Translations under genes and position numbers: made by a program
NCBI GenBank assembly: GCA_036971475.1
Contig: JBAIZL010000216.1
Location: 23,501 to 87,500 of the forward strand
Direction of reading: 5' to 3'
Source of the DNA: Prosapia bicincta
Lineage: Eukaryota; Arthropoda; Insecta; Hemiptera; Cercopidae
DNA length: 64,000 bases
Part shown: positions 10,936-21,893 of the stretch, piece after piece
How the letters are laid out: every line of letters begins with the position of its first letter
Position numbering within the stretch: position 1 is the first letter of the stretch
Notes under the pieces: model-generated
Seen by the model: only the letters and a program-made list of their open reading frames with translations
What the model was told of the DNA's origin: nothing
The model's database searches: none

Positions 10936-11655
10936 AGTAAATTCCTACTTAGGTAAAAAAAAAAATTTATTTTAGTTTCTTGTTATTTTATAATTACAAT
11001 TAATATAAATATGTATATACATATGCCAGAATAACAATTTTAAGTGGCAACATAGAAAGCGAATCTCCTAGAAATTTCCCATTTTCCTTTCTATGTATAA
11101 TGTTTGACTATTATTTTTGTTTGTTACTATTTATAAGCTTTATTTTTTTATCGCTTGCATTGTCTTGTAATTTCTTTTCTCTGTCCTTCCGTATTGACCG
11201 TTTATGAAGCAAGGTTCGATACCGTTAACTCAGTTTTGTTTGTTTATTTGATTTTTTTTCATTCATTTTTAATCATAGGGAATTACTTATGATAACGTGT
11301 GGTAACCATGGCAACAATTAAAGTTGTAGAATGGAAGTTTCGATGACAACCAGATGGGAGCAAAAAAAAATCATACACTTTTTTGAGAAATGCACTTCTA
11401 GCAATGGGAAAGTTGGCTCAGTCCCAAAAGCTTTAGACTTTGAACTTGAACATATTCAGTTCGAATCTGACCTAGATATCGAATATTTTTATAAATTAAT
11501 TATTGAATAAATATTTGACAGTAATGTAATAACATCAATTGTCACCAACTAAAATTTATAATTAATGAATTTGAACGTGATTGGATGAATAAACGTACTT
11601 TATCAACGATTGAAAATTTGTACAAGATTATATATATATATATATATATATATAG
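10936..11655 (+). repeat. Family A head with SINE-like tail
   Basis: Starts ATTCCTACTTAGG like family A and ends with the family tail (GGATGAATAAA, ATCAACGATTGAAAATTTG, (TA)n at 11630-11654). The middle is different and contains a tRNA-like head: an A-box-like TGGCTCAGTCCC (11414-11425) and a B-box GTTCGAATCT (11459-11468). From about 11404 on it can be read as a tRNA-derived SINE. Confidence 0.55.
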
Positions 11656-12369
11656 GATATCGTCAAATTGACGCTACCAGTTATTTTTGAAACTTTAAAA
11701 CTTACAACAATTTCCCCAATTTGTTACAAATACAAGTATATACACTATATAACTAATATTTCAAGAAATATATTTTAATGAGTTCAGATTAATTTTAAAC
11801 AATTTTAAGTTTTCAAGATAAATGATGTATACATTTTGTAAGAATTGATACAAACAATCGTATGAATAAATACCGTTAGAGTAATTACATTTTAACGGTG
11901 TTTCTGGGAACAATAGCCAGCGTGAAATGGAATTATTCATTCACCAGACAGCCTTCACACCCTGCTGACAATCAGGTGGGCGCTGTGTCGTAATACACTT
12001 CACTTTCAGTCTATATCGGCTTCTTCCTTCCACCAAGTCTCCCTCCAGCGGTGCAATCTGCATATAAAAACGGTGCAATAGTATTTCTTAATCACGTCTC
12101 CTTAGCTTATCTTCCGAAGCGTCTTGTATTCCTTTTGCCGACCTAACAGATGCTGGAACAATTTATGTATTACGTAATCACAACTGTTTTAGGGAATAAA
12201 TGCACTTTAATGTTCGTTATTTTTAAACATATTTATTTTGTAAATGGCTCAATCTGTGTTTAGTCAAATGAATATTGCTATGGCAACAGTAGTATCTATG
12301 TGTGACGTATCCGTGACTAATATTATTGTAACCCCCGAGTTCGCTCTTACCGAGAGCAAGATGTTATAA

Positions 12370-12712
12370 ATCTTCTTCAAATTTTCAGTCGTTAATAAAT
12401 TTCTTTTTATTACGTTCAAATACATTTTTTTTCAAATAATAATTTATTAATTGAATAATGATTAACTAATTTTACTTCTATGTGGCATAAAACACATTTC
12501 ACAAAAGAGGCAATGTATGCAATATTTTTTCCCTGTCTTAAATCAAGTGATAAAATATGACTTAATAAAACAGCTGATATTATGTTACAGGTTACGTGGT
12601 AGAACTTTGTTTTAACGCATATGTTATGTAACTTTATTTGTAATAACTGTAATTATTCAATAAAACTGAAATTATCTAAGAATAGTTTTGTTAACCTAGC
12701 GTTAAAAAATGT
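12370..12712 (-). repeat. Dispersed repeat family A copy
   Basis: Reverse-orientation copy with AAAACAGCTGATATTATG, GTTTTAACGCATATGTTATG, CACAAAAGAGGCAATGTATG and the tail (CAGTCGTTAATAAATTTC). The interval 12713-13367 to gene 3 shows no gene. Confidence 0.65.
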
Positions 12713-13367
12713 TTCTTTACATTACATGCTTTGAACGAAGATAGCTTACAATACAAAAAACTTCATTGTTTTACTCAGAATTTAGTTTAAACCAAAGGAA
12801 ATGTCTTTAAACATTTTAACAAAGAAGTTAATTTCGGGTTTTTCGATCAATCTTTTTATAAAATCATCAGTTTACATTGGTGTGATTTAAAAACGTTAGT
12901 TGTTAAACGTGCTTCTGAATTTTCAAAACTACTTGACTTTCAAATATGCACTAAATCGCAATGCATTGAGACTACGAACCTTGTATCACGAAGTTATGCT
13001 CATTCATAAAAAAATAATTGTCAACATAAATAATATGTTTTTTTCATTGGCAATCAATTCTATACGCTACGATATTTCTCTTAGTTTTTTATTGTTTAAT
13101 GATATTGCATGGAGGCACATTAAAATGAGTTACTCTTTTTTATCAAGTTGGTTTTTATTAATAAATTAAACAAATAATCATTACATTTAGTTCACAAGCA
13201 TTGCATCATATAGTGCACAGTTTGCACTTATAAATTATAATTCTCTATTTTCCAACTTCTTCCTCGATCTCATACAATGTCTTCTAAAGCCACTTGATAA
13301 AAAAATAATGAAAGTATAAAACTAAATTCTATTTACAAAATTTGAACAATAGGCCCTAGGACTCAAT

Positions 13368-14549
13368 CTAACCGTGGTAACCGTAGGCGGGTGCAGCGTG
13401 GGCAACAGGAAGCGCAACTTTAGCAACTACCGGGACTGGAGCAGGAGCAGGGTGCGCGCCTGGTTCCTTGTGGACGACTGCGTTGAACCCGTTGTGAGGA
13501 TCGGCCGTGTACTCGACAATCCTCTTGGAACCGTCAGGCTCGACTAGGCTGTAGCTGCCGTGGACTACGTCTCCTTCCCTGCTCTCAGACTGGCTCTTTA
13601 CGTCACCGGTGTGCGCATCGTGTACGTCGTAGTTGAAGGTGTAATGAGGGTTGGGGTCGTACGGTTCTACTCTTGGTGCCGGGGCATGTGCTACCACGGC
13701 GGGAGCGTGGTAAGCAGGCGCGGCTACTACAGCGAGGGCGTGGTAAGCAGGGGCTGCGACAACAGCAGGGACAGCACGTACTGCTGGAGCGGAATAGCTT
13801 ACTGCTGCGGGCGCAGCAAGGTAGCCTGCGTTTGCTGCTGCTGCAAGAACGGTGAGGATGAGTAACTGCAACACAAACCAATTCTTAAATAAGCATTTCT
13901 TATAAACATATAAGCATTTCTTTTTCCTCATGAGAAATACATTAAAACGGGATTATTATCTTACATTATCTAGTGTCAATAATTATAATATATTGGTTAT
14001 TTTATCAATTTTATTATTTTATATTATATTGACATTTTATACAATAAGTTTATATTGTGTTATTTATATATAATGTTTTCAATCCTCACCATAACCTGGA
14101 CTATTATTCACAACTCACTCTATTTGCTCTTAGGCAGAACTGATTCAGCTTCATCTTAAACCATTAAACAAATCTTACAGTGTTTATCTATATTACTTTG
14201 ATTCATTTTATTCCAGGAATAAAGCTTAACCATGATATTGAAACAGACCCTCTATAGGTTTACTGCTACACAATTTCAGTAGCAGTAAAAAAAACTAGAG
14301 GAGACTTATTTATTAATAATTCATAAACGTAAAACATTTTGAAAATAACACTTACATTTATTGTATCATTTATAACAATGTTAATCCCTGAATCTCAAAT
14401 CAAATTATCAGGCTATATAACCTAACAAATATTATGTATTTAATCTAATTACTGGCCTAAAATTAGGCTAGTGAATAATATACCATTTCTACCCTCCATT
14501 GAAGTTTCCCACTGCTGTACAGTGTTGTGTGCCTTACCTTACAAGCCAT
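13368..14549 (-). CDS. RR-2 cuticular protein, gene 3 of cluster
   Basis: Secreted chitin-binding cuticle protein. CDS = exon 1 at 14538-14549 (ATG GCT TGT AAG, MACK, donor gtaagg) joined to exon 2 at 13368-13865 (acceptor gttgcag, stop TAG); intron 672 bp, the shortest of the cluster; 169 aa. An open frame continues upstream of the acceptor to an ATG at 13931, but that stretch is AT-rich intron and gives a basic N-terminus. The spliced form gives a clean signal peptide, [17 protein letters not shown], cleaved before GY. Ala/Val/Pro/Tyr-rich linker with YHA repeats to residue 70. RR-2 domain about 71-137 ([49 protein letters not shown]). It differs from genes 4-6 at SKRIVEYT and HKEPG, so it is the most diverged of that subgroup. 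The ending is PAYGYHG. Confidence 0.88.
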
Positions 14550-14574
14550 GTCGACTGATTGAAAGACAAACTAG

Positions 14575-14704
14575 AATTAATTCCGTCCCACCGTTGGAAT
14601 CTTTTTAAATGCTCAACTTTTGTCATATATCGTAATTACACTCCCTCTAAACATTGACCGCTATACCTGAGTTGGCCTTTCACTGACAACGCCTATCTCC
14701 CCCC
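14575..14704 (-). promoter_or_regulatory. Promoter and shared upstream block of gene 3
   Basis: ATTTAAAA on the minus strand at 14603-14610. The shared block lies at 14641-14704 and reads on the plus strand CTCCCTCTAAACATTGACCG, then CCTTTCACT, then GACAACGCCTATCTCC. The same three sub-blocks recur in the same order upstream of genes 4, 5 and 6, starting about 20-30 bp beyond the TATA box. Confidence 0.65.
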
Positions 14705-15426
14705 GCTGAACTTGCGTTTCGATCTAGATTTGTTTTTGTCTTTTGTTTTTGTCCCGGTTGGAAACCCAGGACAGTTGGAATATCTGCTTCTGTTTCACTA
14801 GAAACTGTTACACACACCTGCGGTTAGTGTAATGCTAACATGTGGTCCGGTCACTTTCGATTACTGACTTCACCGTAATTCGATTATTTTATTTACGTAC
14901 TCAGTGTTGTACAGTTTGATTGTGTTGTATGTAATTAATCGGGTAATTTCAAGTGTCGCTATGTGAAACTAACTGTAGATACATTACAGTAGTTTGGAGT
15001 TGAGAAGTTAATAACCTTTAATATATTTTCTGAAATTAGACTATATCACATAAGAACATTTTCTTATATATTTAAAATAAAATTAATACAAACTTTGAAA
15101 TTGTGCACAAACTATGTTTTTAAAGTATTTTTATAACTTTGCTGACCAACCGTTGCTAGCTTTAGATCTTGATACCAAGAAAGTTAAGTATAGCAAACGA
15201 TTGTAACAGAAAACCATTAAACTTTTGCATATTTTTTCGTAAACATAATTCTCAAAATATACCCTCATTGTTATGAACAGTATAATGTTTTTTATTCTCG
15301 TATTTCGAAATTTTTATTTACATAACTTGTATTGAATTACATTTTACAGAATTAAATTTTTTTAGATCTAGGTTTGTGTATTAGTTTATGTACACTGGAG
15401 AATGCTAACACGCTTCTGGCAATATA
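14705..15426. other. Upstream spacer of gene 3
   Basis: AT-rich sequence with no gene or repeat that I can recognise. Confidence 0.4.
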
Positions 15427-16082
15427 CAGGGTTATCATAAAAGAATGGTACTGGTTCGAACATGGTTTAAAGAAAAACCGAATTACTTACATTTAATGTT
15501 GTTTATTCATCTAATTTGTCGTCTCGAACAGTTTTTCTTACATAATTAATAAATTTCAATATTTGTGACCTTGGACGCTCGACAAATGTGCAAACATTCG
15601 TTAACATTTCTTCGTTTATGCTTGTCATTGCTTCATCAATCCTGTTTTTAAGTGGCTCAGGTCGTAAACTTTGTGTGAATAAACCCCCACAAGAAAAAAT
15701 CCCAAGGCGTCAAGTTCGGACTCCTTGGAGGCGGTACACTTGGTTTGCCGGTTGATTTCTGTTTCTTAACTGATCCAGTTCTTCGAATTGTTTAACCAAC
15801 GTGTTATGTTATTTTTGTGTGGCGGATCTCTTCCAAATTCACGTCGGAGCGCTCGTTGAACTAAAACTACGGATTATAATTCAGCCATTTATAAAACACA
15901 TTTTACTTTATCTTTATGCGAGAACATAACTCCCTAAACTCAACGCGACAACAATACAAGAATTGATATTGAGGTTAGACCAGAACTTTTGGGTTTCAAA
16001 GACACCAATATAACGTTTAGAAATTTCCCTACAATCTTCCTACGAATTACTGAAATCACACCATTCTTTTATGATAACCTTG
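15427..16082 (-). mobile_element. Mariner-type internal-deletion copy
   Basis: Ends CAGGGTTATCATAAAAGAAT and its near-perfect inverted complement (one mismatch in about 22 bp), flanked by TA on both sides, the Tc1/mariner target duplication. At 656 bp it is about half the length of an autonomous element. Encloses the transposase remnant at 15503-15888. Confidence 0.85.
15503..15888 (-). pseudogene. Mariner-type transposase remnant (N-terminus joined to C-terminus)
   Basis: Minus-strand relic of a DDE transposase that once moved the element by cut-and-paste. From an ATG at 15888 there is an early stop (MAEL*), then an N-terminal helix-turn-helix segment (VQRALRREFGRDPPHKNNIT, RWLNN, frameshift, TGSVKKQKSTGKP). 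It runs straight into the C-terminal catalytic motif PPRSPNLTPWDFFLWG. After another frameshift comes EPLKNRIDEAMTSINEEM, followed by FVERPRSQILKFINYVRKTV and the stop at 15503-15505. The middle of the catalytic domain is missing, so the copy is dead. Family membership is clear from the PNLTPWDFFLWG motif; the exact mariner clade is not determined. Confidence 0.8.
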
Positions 16083-16349
16083 TATTTCATCAATGTATGA
16101 ATACAGACTTGCAACTGTTAACGTTTCGGGACTTGTATTTTTGGACATTTTTATAAGTACTACTTTTATAGAAGTTATACAATTCTACCGTGCTGAACTC
16201 TATCCCTAACTCAGATATTTTTTGAGGTCATCAAATATTCTATAACTGTTTCTATAGGCCTATTTTACCGTATTTCGTAATACAGCACAACTGTTTGTTA
16301 TTCAACTATTCTTTGAGATTAGCTTGTGAGGTTATGTTAAAATAAATAA

Positions 16350-16545
16350 AAGCATACACAAAACTCACAAATAAATCATTTATTGACTCATACGCATTTC
16401 AATGACGAAGTCATCATCAGTGAGTGTTGCTACTACAAACTCTAACTTACAACAGTGAGTTTGTAGTAGCAACACTCACTGATGATGATTTCTTTGTCAT
16501 TGAAAATCGTATGAGTCAATAACTGATTAAGTTGTGAGTTTTGTG
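16350..16545. mobile_element. Fold-back element, ACUCA/UGAGU hammerhead family
   Basis: Inverted repeat of about 195 bp centred near 16447. Arms share ACAAAACTCAC, GACTCATACG and GTTTGTAGTAGCAACACTCA. The left arm is intact; the right arm carries substitutions within stem II. Confidence 0.65.
16386..16425 (-). ncRNA. Hammerhead-ribozyme-like core
   Basis: Minus strand, 40 nt: ACUCA, CUGAUGA, stem II UGAC/GUCA with loop UUC, UU, GAAA, UGCG, UA, UGAGU. Stem I (ACUCA with UGAGU) is perfectly paired though its sequence differs from the ACCU/AGGU family. Confidence 0.58.
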
Positions 16546-16559
16546 TATGTCTTTCATTT

Positions 16560-18344
16560 GTGTTGTTTGTTTTTCGTTTTCAGGATATATGCTCATGTTT
16601 ATGGTATTTGTCATTTTTAGAATAGATTGATTAGGACAAGAAATAAAAGCCATCAACAAATAGCGCATGTTTTAAACGTCTTACGGGATTATTATAAGGA
16701 TAAATATTCTCTAAAAATAAATCTGAATATTTCAGTAGTTAAATATTCAAATAACCAGAAAGTGTGTATCTTTATAAAAAAAAAGTTAATTGCAAATCTT
16801 TAGTGTTTTTACGCTCACCGTGTTTGTAGTTTAAAAGTTTGAACATAATGCATCTTTTAATAGGAAATGCAAACATTTAAACTGTTCTTTTATTGTCATG
16901 TTTGAGAAAGAATTTGGTTTATACTGAATACAGTACGAATAGTGGCATTCTTACTGGTATCTTTGCAGGTGTCACAGCTACAACTCCAGATATAGGTAAA
17001 CTGCATGCCTATTACAGTCATTGTATTCATGGCATGCGTGTGGTCGTAGAGGTTTTATGAGACATGCAAGAAAATTGTGTACTTAGGACAATATCCAAAA
17101 ATATTTAATTCAGTGAACTAAAGAACTTATATTCGATCTGCCCGTGTCTGTGACATAATTCTGTTAATACGTTATATTATGCAGAAATATGTATGTAGAC
17201 CTTGAAATTAAGTAGCTCGGGAAGAAATGGAAACAAAGACAATACAAAATCTAATTTCACCTTTAATCTTCAAAAACACGCAGGAATTGGTTGTTTAAAC
17301 TTTCACACAGTTGCATGCAGCTATTTCCCTCTTCGTTCTGAAGCCATAGTGCGAAATATAAACGTATGGGTGTAGATGGTCTCATATGTATTCGTTAGAT
17401 TCGACTTACTGTGTTTAATCATCGAACCCCTACAACGCATCTCTTTATTTACTTTCAAAACGTTTTTAATATATGTATATAGTTGTTACGTAAGCATTTT
17501 AAATGTCTAAACGTACATTATGTAACAGCCAGTATTTTTGATCACATAAAGGGTCCAGCAAATGACAGATACACATACATGAGAAGTATGCTACAATAGT
17601 CTTACATTGTTTGAAACAAAAACAATTTTATTTAAAAAAAAAAAACAAACAAAAGAGTTTTATTTCTTGTTTTTGTAAACAGATATTTTCTAGATTTATA
17701 GTAACACAAATTTTGTAATGTTTGAAAAAACATTTTAAAAATAAAATAATATTTACATTTTATTTGGTTTTCTTAAACAACATGCATATTGTCCTTGAAA
17801 CTGATTTTATAATAACCGGTCAAAATAGAAGTTATATCAACGGGAAGGGCGATGAATTCAAGTTAACTAGTACAGCCGACACGTTTCGATGCCCTTGTCG
17901 TGGCCGATCGTTGAACTTTATCGACAGCATTTCAATGATTGACCTTGTTTTTTTTCTTCTAGGAAATTCTTCCGCGTCCTTGACCTCGTTTTGCCGCCGA
18001 CTATCCCTTGTCTTTTCCAACAGCTGCGGTGTTTGTTGTTACATGGGCTCTGCTTCACTAGATAAGTCAATGTATAGAGTCTCCAACCCTCGTATAAGTA
18101 TACGAGCAACATTGCATCCAGAACACTGAATAATCCCAACTTTATGCACCTTTTCATGTATATTCAAATCATGCATTTCTCCTCTGATTGCACGCCCGCG
18201 TTCACATATATATTGAGAACTATCCTATATTTATATATTGCTTCAGGTCTGATACAATGTATTTGCACGCTTAACAACTTTTATTTGAGCGTATAATCTT
18301 TTGGAAGTAGTATATTTCATTAGTTTTCAATTTCTTCTATTAGT
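16560..18344. other. Gene-free spacer between genes 3 and 4
   Basis: No supported gene. A GC-richer patch (17810-18160) has short overlapping open frames on both strands. On the minus strand near 17870-17910 it has CAAGGGCATCGAAACGTGTC, of the type seen at Penelope-like or hammerhead ends, so it is more likely an old mobile fragment than a gene. Confidence 0.4.
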
Positions 18345-20035
18345 TCACACTCTCCTTACATAAATATATCATTTTCAAATTTTAAATCGTTATAAAATAT
18401 GTTTCACACATTCACTCATGTTGAAATACATTTTTTTAAATTTGTGAATGATTCTTAATGTTAATACAGTTTTTTTACAAATATTAATTCCTTTATTAAA
18501 TTTAATGAATTAGTTTTAGCTTTATATGGAAGAAAACTTTTCACAAAAGAGGCTAGTTATGCAATATAGTTATTTCGTCTCATTTAACGTAAAATAGGCG
18601 TGCAGCTCACCCCGATTTTAGCTTTGAAGTGGCATTACCGAATCAAACTAATTTTAATCGAAAGTATATGACTTGAGAATTTTTCTGTATAAAGTTACCG
18701 CAAATTACCCCATCGGAAAATATTTAAAATAACGAAAGTTGTCATTTTTTATATTTTCTAAATTTAGTGAAATTTTAAGTTTAACTCGTTATATCTCGTC
18801 TGTTTTGGGGTATAATAGTTTGAAATTTTGACTGGAACATTTTTTGATAATGTAATAAATGATGGTATAAATTAGAAATAATAATATTCAACCACAACAA
18901 AATGGCGGATTTGTTTGTAATTTTCAGTAATTTATAGGCACTTTTTTTCAATTATAAAGTTGTGTTAAAAAACTTTAGAATTTTAATACTTTATAAATTG
19001 TGCATTATTGTTGATAACCTAAAGTTATTTTTTGGAAAGTTTTGCGATTTTATATAATTTCGTTAAAAAGTTTAAAACTTGTTTGTGCATGTCAGCGAGA
19101 GCGGCGAATGCCGCGTGCGTATTACTGGTTTCAAAAAATTAAATTGTATTAAGAAATAAAATGAATAAAGGTGACAACATTAACTTTATCATGTTTTATT
19201 CAACTCAATTTTCTTTAATTATTACATATATTTAAAGTTTTAATATAATAATAATGTAAGCCAGGAAGATGTTATAAAATGCTCTGCTTTTGTGACCGTA
19301 TCAGACAGGCGGATTCTGTCGCTTACGCGCGCTCAAAATATAAATCGTTACAACTTTTTAACGAAATTATATAAAAACGCAAAACTCTCCACAAAACAAC
19401 TTTAGGTTATCAGCAATAATGTAAAAATTTATAAAGTATTAAAATTCTAGAGTTTGTAATACAACTTTTTAATTTAAAAAAAGTGCCTATAAATTACTGA
19501 AAATTACAAACAAATCAGCCATTTTGTTGTGGTTGAATATTATTATTTCTAATTTATACCATCATTTAATACATTATCAAAAGATGTTCTAGTCAAAATT
19601 TCAAACTAATATACCCCAAAACAGCCGAGGTATGACGAGTTAAACTTAAAATATCACTAAATTTAGAAAATATAAAAAATGCCAACTTTAGTTATTTTAA
19701 AAAAATTCTCAAGTCATATACTTTCGATTAAAATTAGTTTGATCCGGTAATGACAACCTTGTCACTATTTCGATTTCTATATAGTTTTTTTGGGGGTGAG
19801 CTGCACGCCTAAAATAAGTGTGCTAACACATGATTTCATAAAACAGCTGATATTATGTTATAGGTTATATGATATAACATCTGTTTTAACGCATAGGTTA
19901 TGTTACTTTATTTATTATATTAATTGTAATTTTTTAATAAAAATTAACTAAATTAAATATTTTATTTGGTAACCTAAGTAGGAATTGACTTTAAAAAATG
20001 GTTGCTTATAATACTTGTTTGAGAGAAAATTAAAT
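18345..20035 (-). repeat. Dispersed repeat family A copy, split by a nested element
   Basis: Reverse copy: CTATTAGTTCACACTCTC, TTAAATCGTTATAAAATATG and GCAATATAGTTATTTCGTC lie left of the insertion. AATAAGTG, AAAACAGCTGATATTATG, GTTTTAACGCATAGGTTATG and AACCTAAGTAGGAATTGACT lie right of it. The two halves rejoin cleanly if 18597-19816 is removed. Confidence 0.75.
18597..19809. mobile_element. Long-terminal-inverted-repeat (Foldback-type) DNA element
   Basis: Ends GGCGTGCAGCTCACCCC and GGGGGTGAGCTGCACGCC. The arms (about 18597-19115 and 19310-19809) stay alignable as inverted repeats over roughly 0.5 kb with many small differences; the centre (19116-19309) is unique. A 7-bp duplication TAAAATA flanks it (18590-18596 and 19810-19816). 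No transposase. Superfamily unresolved. Confidence 0.8.
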
Positions 20036-20802
20036 ACAGTATGAAAATAATATTTTTACTTCTGCCAGGATTTCATTGTGATTAGAACGTGTGTAGAATT
20101 ATTAGTAATATCAAATAAATAATAAAAACAATGAATTTTCTTGATGAGTAAACCTGTATTATTTTTGCTATGAATAAATTCATTTTACTTATCAAATCGT
20201 TAATTAACTTTGTGAGCAAGCATATAACCTCTAGTTATATGGAACAACAGAGCCTAATAAATTTTTAAATTTTACCAGAAATCTTAGTTATATTTCATTT
20301 CAAGTTTTAAGGCGATTAAGCAGTATGACTATGCACGACTTACGAAGGATATCCAAAGATTGTGAATGTGGTTAGGAATAACGACAGCATGTAAAATAGG
20401 TTCAGGATATAGGATATTTGTTATGGCATCACTTATTTAAAACTGTATAACTGTAAACGTATTCTTTTTTTATCTCGTAAAGAGAAATTGCATCCCCTAT
20501 AAAGAGAGATAAGAAGAGAACATTAAATCCCCTATAAATAAGAGGAACATTTAGCATCGCCTTGAATAGGCTGCTTAGCTCTAGTTGATCTGCCACTAAC
20601 CAGAGTTAAGAGAATTCTCTACCCTCTCCGAAGCTTATGGGTGAGGAATTATTTCTTGCTATAGCTCCCTTCACAGGTCATTGACTGTGCATATTCATCC
20701 ACTTGTCTGGTTGTCTTTCTTTATTTTGGTATTAATACTTCCCTTCTTACTGATATTGATAACTTTGTAATGATATTGCTATTTAAACAATATTAGTAGT
20801 GT
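20036..20802. other. Gene-free sequence
   Basis: AT-rich with no gene. A small GAGATAAGAAGAGAA-type purine-rich stretch at 20475-20560 is the only local feature. Confidence 0.4.
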
Positions 20803-20851
20803 ATATTAATTAAAACAACCTCTCACCACAAATTCAACAAATTTTATTTTA

Positions 20852-20894
20852 ACCTTATGTACATTTCGACTACAAAGTAATCATCTTCAGAGGT
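20852..20894 (-). ncRNA. Hammerhead-ribozyme-like core
   Basis: Minus strand: ACCU, CUGAAGA, U, stem II GAUUAC/GUAGUC with loop UUU, GAAA, UGUACA, UA, AGGU. Stem II differs from the 9827 element on both strands yet stays paired. Confidence 0.6.
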
Positions 20895-20929
20895 ATTTTT
20901 ACAAATAACTCTGAGTTATTTGTAAAAAT

Positions 20930-20972
20930 ACCTCTGAAGATGATTACTTTGTAGTCGAAATGTACATAAGGT
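20930..20972 (+). ncRNA. Hammerhead-ribozyme-like core
   Basis: Plus-strand mirror of the 20852 core, identical in all core and stem positions. Confidence 0.6.
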
Positions 20973-21020
20973 TAAAATAAAATTTGTTGAATTTGTGGTG
21001 AGAGGTTGTTTTAATTAATA

Positions 21021-21893
21021 TAAACATTTACGCCACAGTTTCTTTACGTTGTTGAATATTAGTAGTGGTTTAGTTTGGTATTTTGAAGAATGACAGTTTA
21101 AAAAAAATCATGAATCAGTAAAATCCAAGTATTAGGTTTCGTACTAGTTAACAAAGAAATATGCTGTTCAATTTTAAATTATTTTATTTAATATTATATA
21201 ATTTTTATTAATAGTATTTTTTCACAATTTTAGGTTTTATGTTATTAATTTTCACCTTGTAAAACAATTTCGTCAAAATTTTTATTATTAAAAAAAATAT
21301 ATAATGTTTTCATTTAGAATATGTTGAATTTCTTAATAAAAATAAATTACAGTAGACCTATTAATAGGTAATATTATAAATTTTAGTTTCAAATGCCACT
21401 ACAACGTTGTTTGTTGTTTATTTTTTCATTTGGTGTCTATCTTGTTCTTATTTACCGTGGATTAAAAGTAAAACAAAGATCTTTTGAGTAATCATCTGTG
21501 CGTAGTTTTCCTTTGCCAGTTGTGTGTAGTAGTCTTTCATGTAAAAATAAGAACTTTGTGTTCGGAATACATTGAAACTGTCTTTACTTCACTATTTCAA
21601 GGTACAACACAGCTGGCCTAGTGGATGATCATCCCATTATAAATCAAGGCCAGTTTTTATTTAGTCTTGTAATATTATGTTAAGATACCAGAATATAAAT
21701 AGGTAGTGAATAACGACTGTGATTGATGAAATTATTCATGTTTTATTATAAAAGTGTATAAAAAGAATATGTACAAAGCTCTACTCACACCCTAACTGTA
21801 TCCTTTTAGAGTAGTTGTATGGCAGTTTCATATTATATCAGACTCGTATAAATAGTAAGATATTTACAATCCAATTTTCCCTAAAATAATAGT
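21021..21893. other. Spacer upstream of gene 4 stop
   Basis: AT-rich, no gene. A candidate AATAAA for gene 4 is at 21742-21747 (reverse). Confidence 0.45.

Larger units (their letters stand above)
20803..21020. mobile_element. Fold-back element, ACCU/AGGU hammerhead family
   Basis: Essentially perfect 218-bp inverted repeat (arms TTAATTAAAACAACCTCTCA...). Related to the elements at 9827 and 40365, but with different outer arms and a different stem II sequence. Confidence 0.7.

Noticed and set aside
13866..13931. Extension of gene 3 upstream to an ATG at 13931 without splicing
   Set aside because: The added residues are basic intron translation; a clean acceptor at 13866-13868 and a matching 4-codon first exon at 14538-14549 explain the gene better.
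17722..18157. Overlapping open frames on both strands as a possible gene
   Set aside because: No domain recognised, no splice partner, and one end resembles mobile-element ends; more likely an old insertion.
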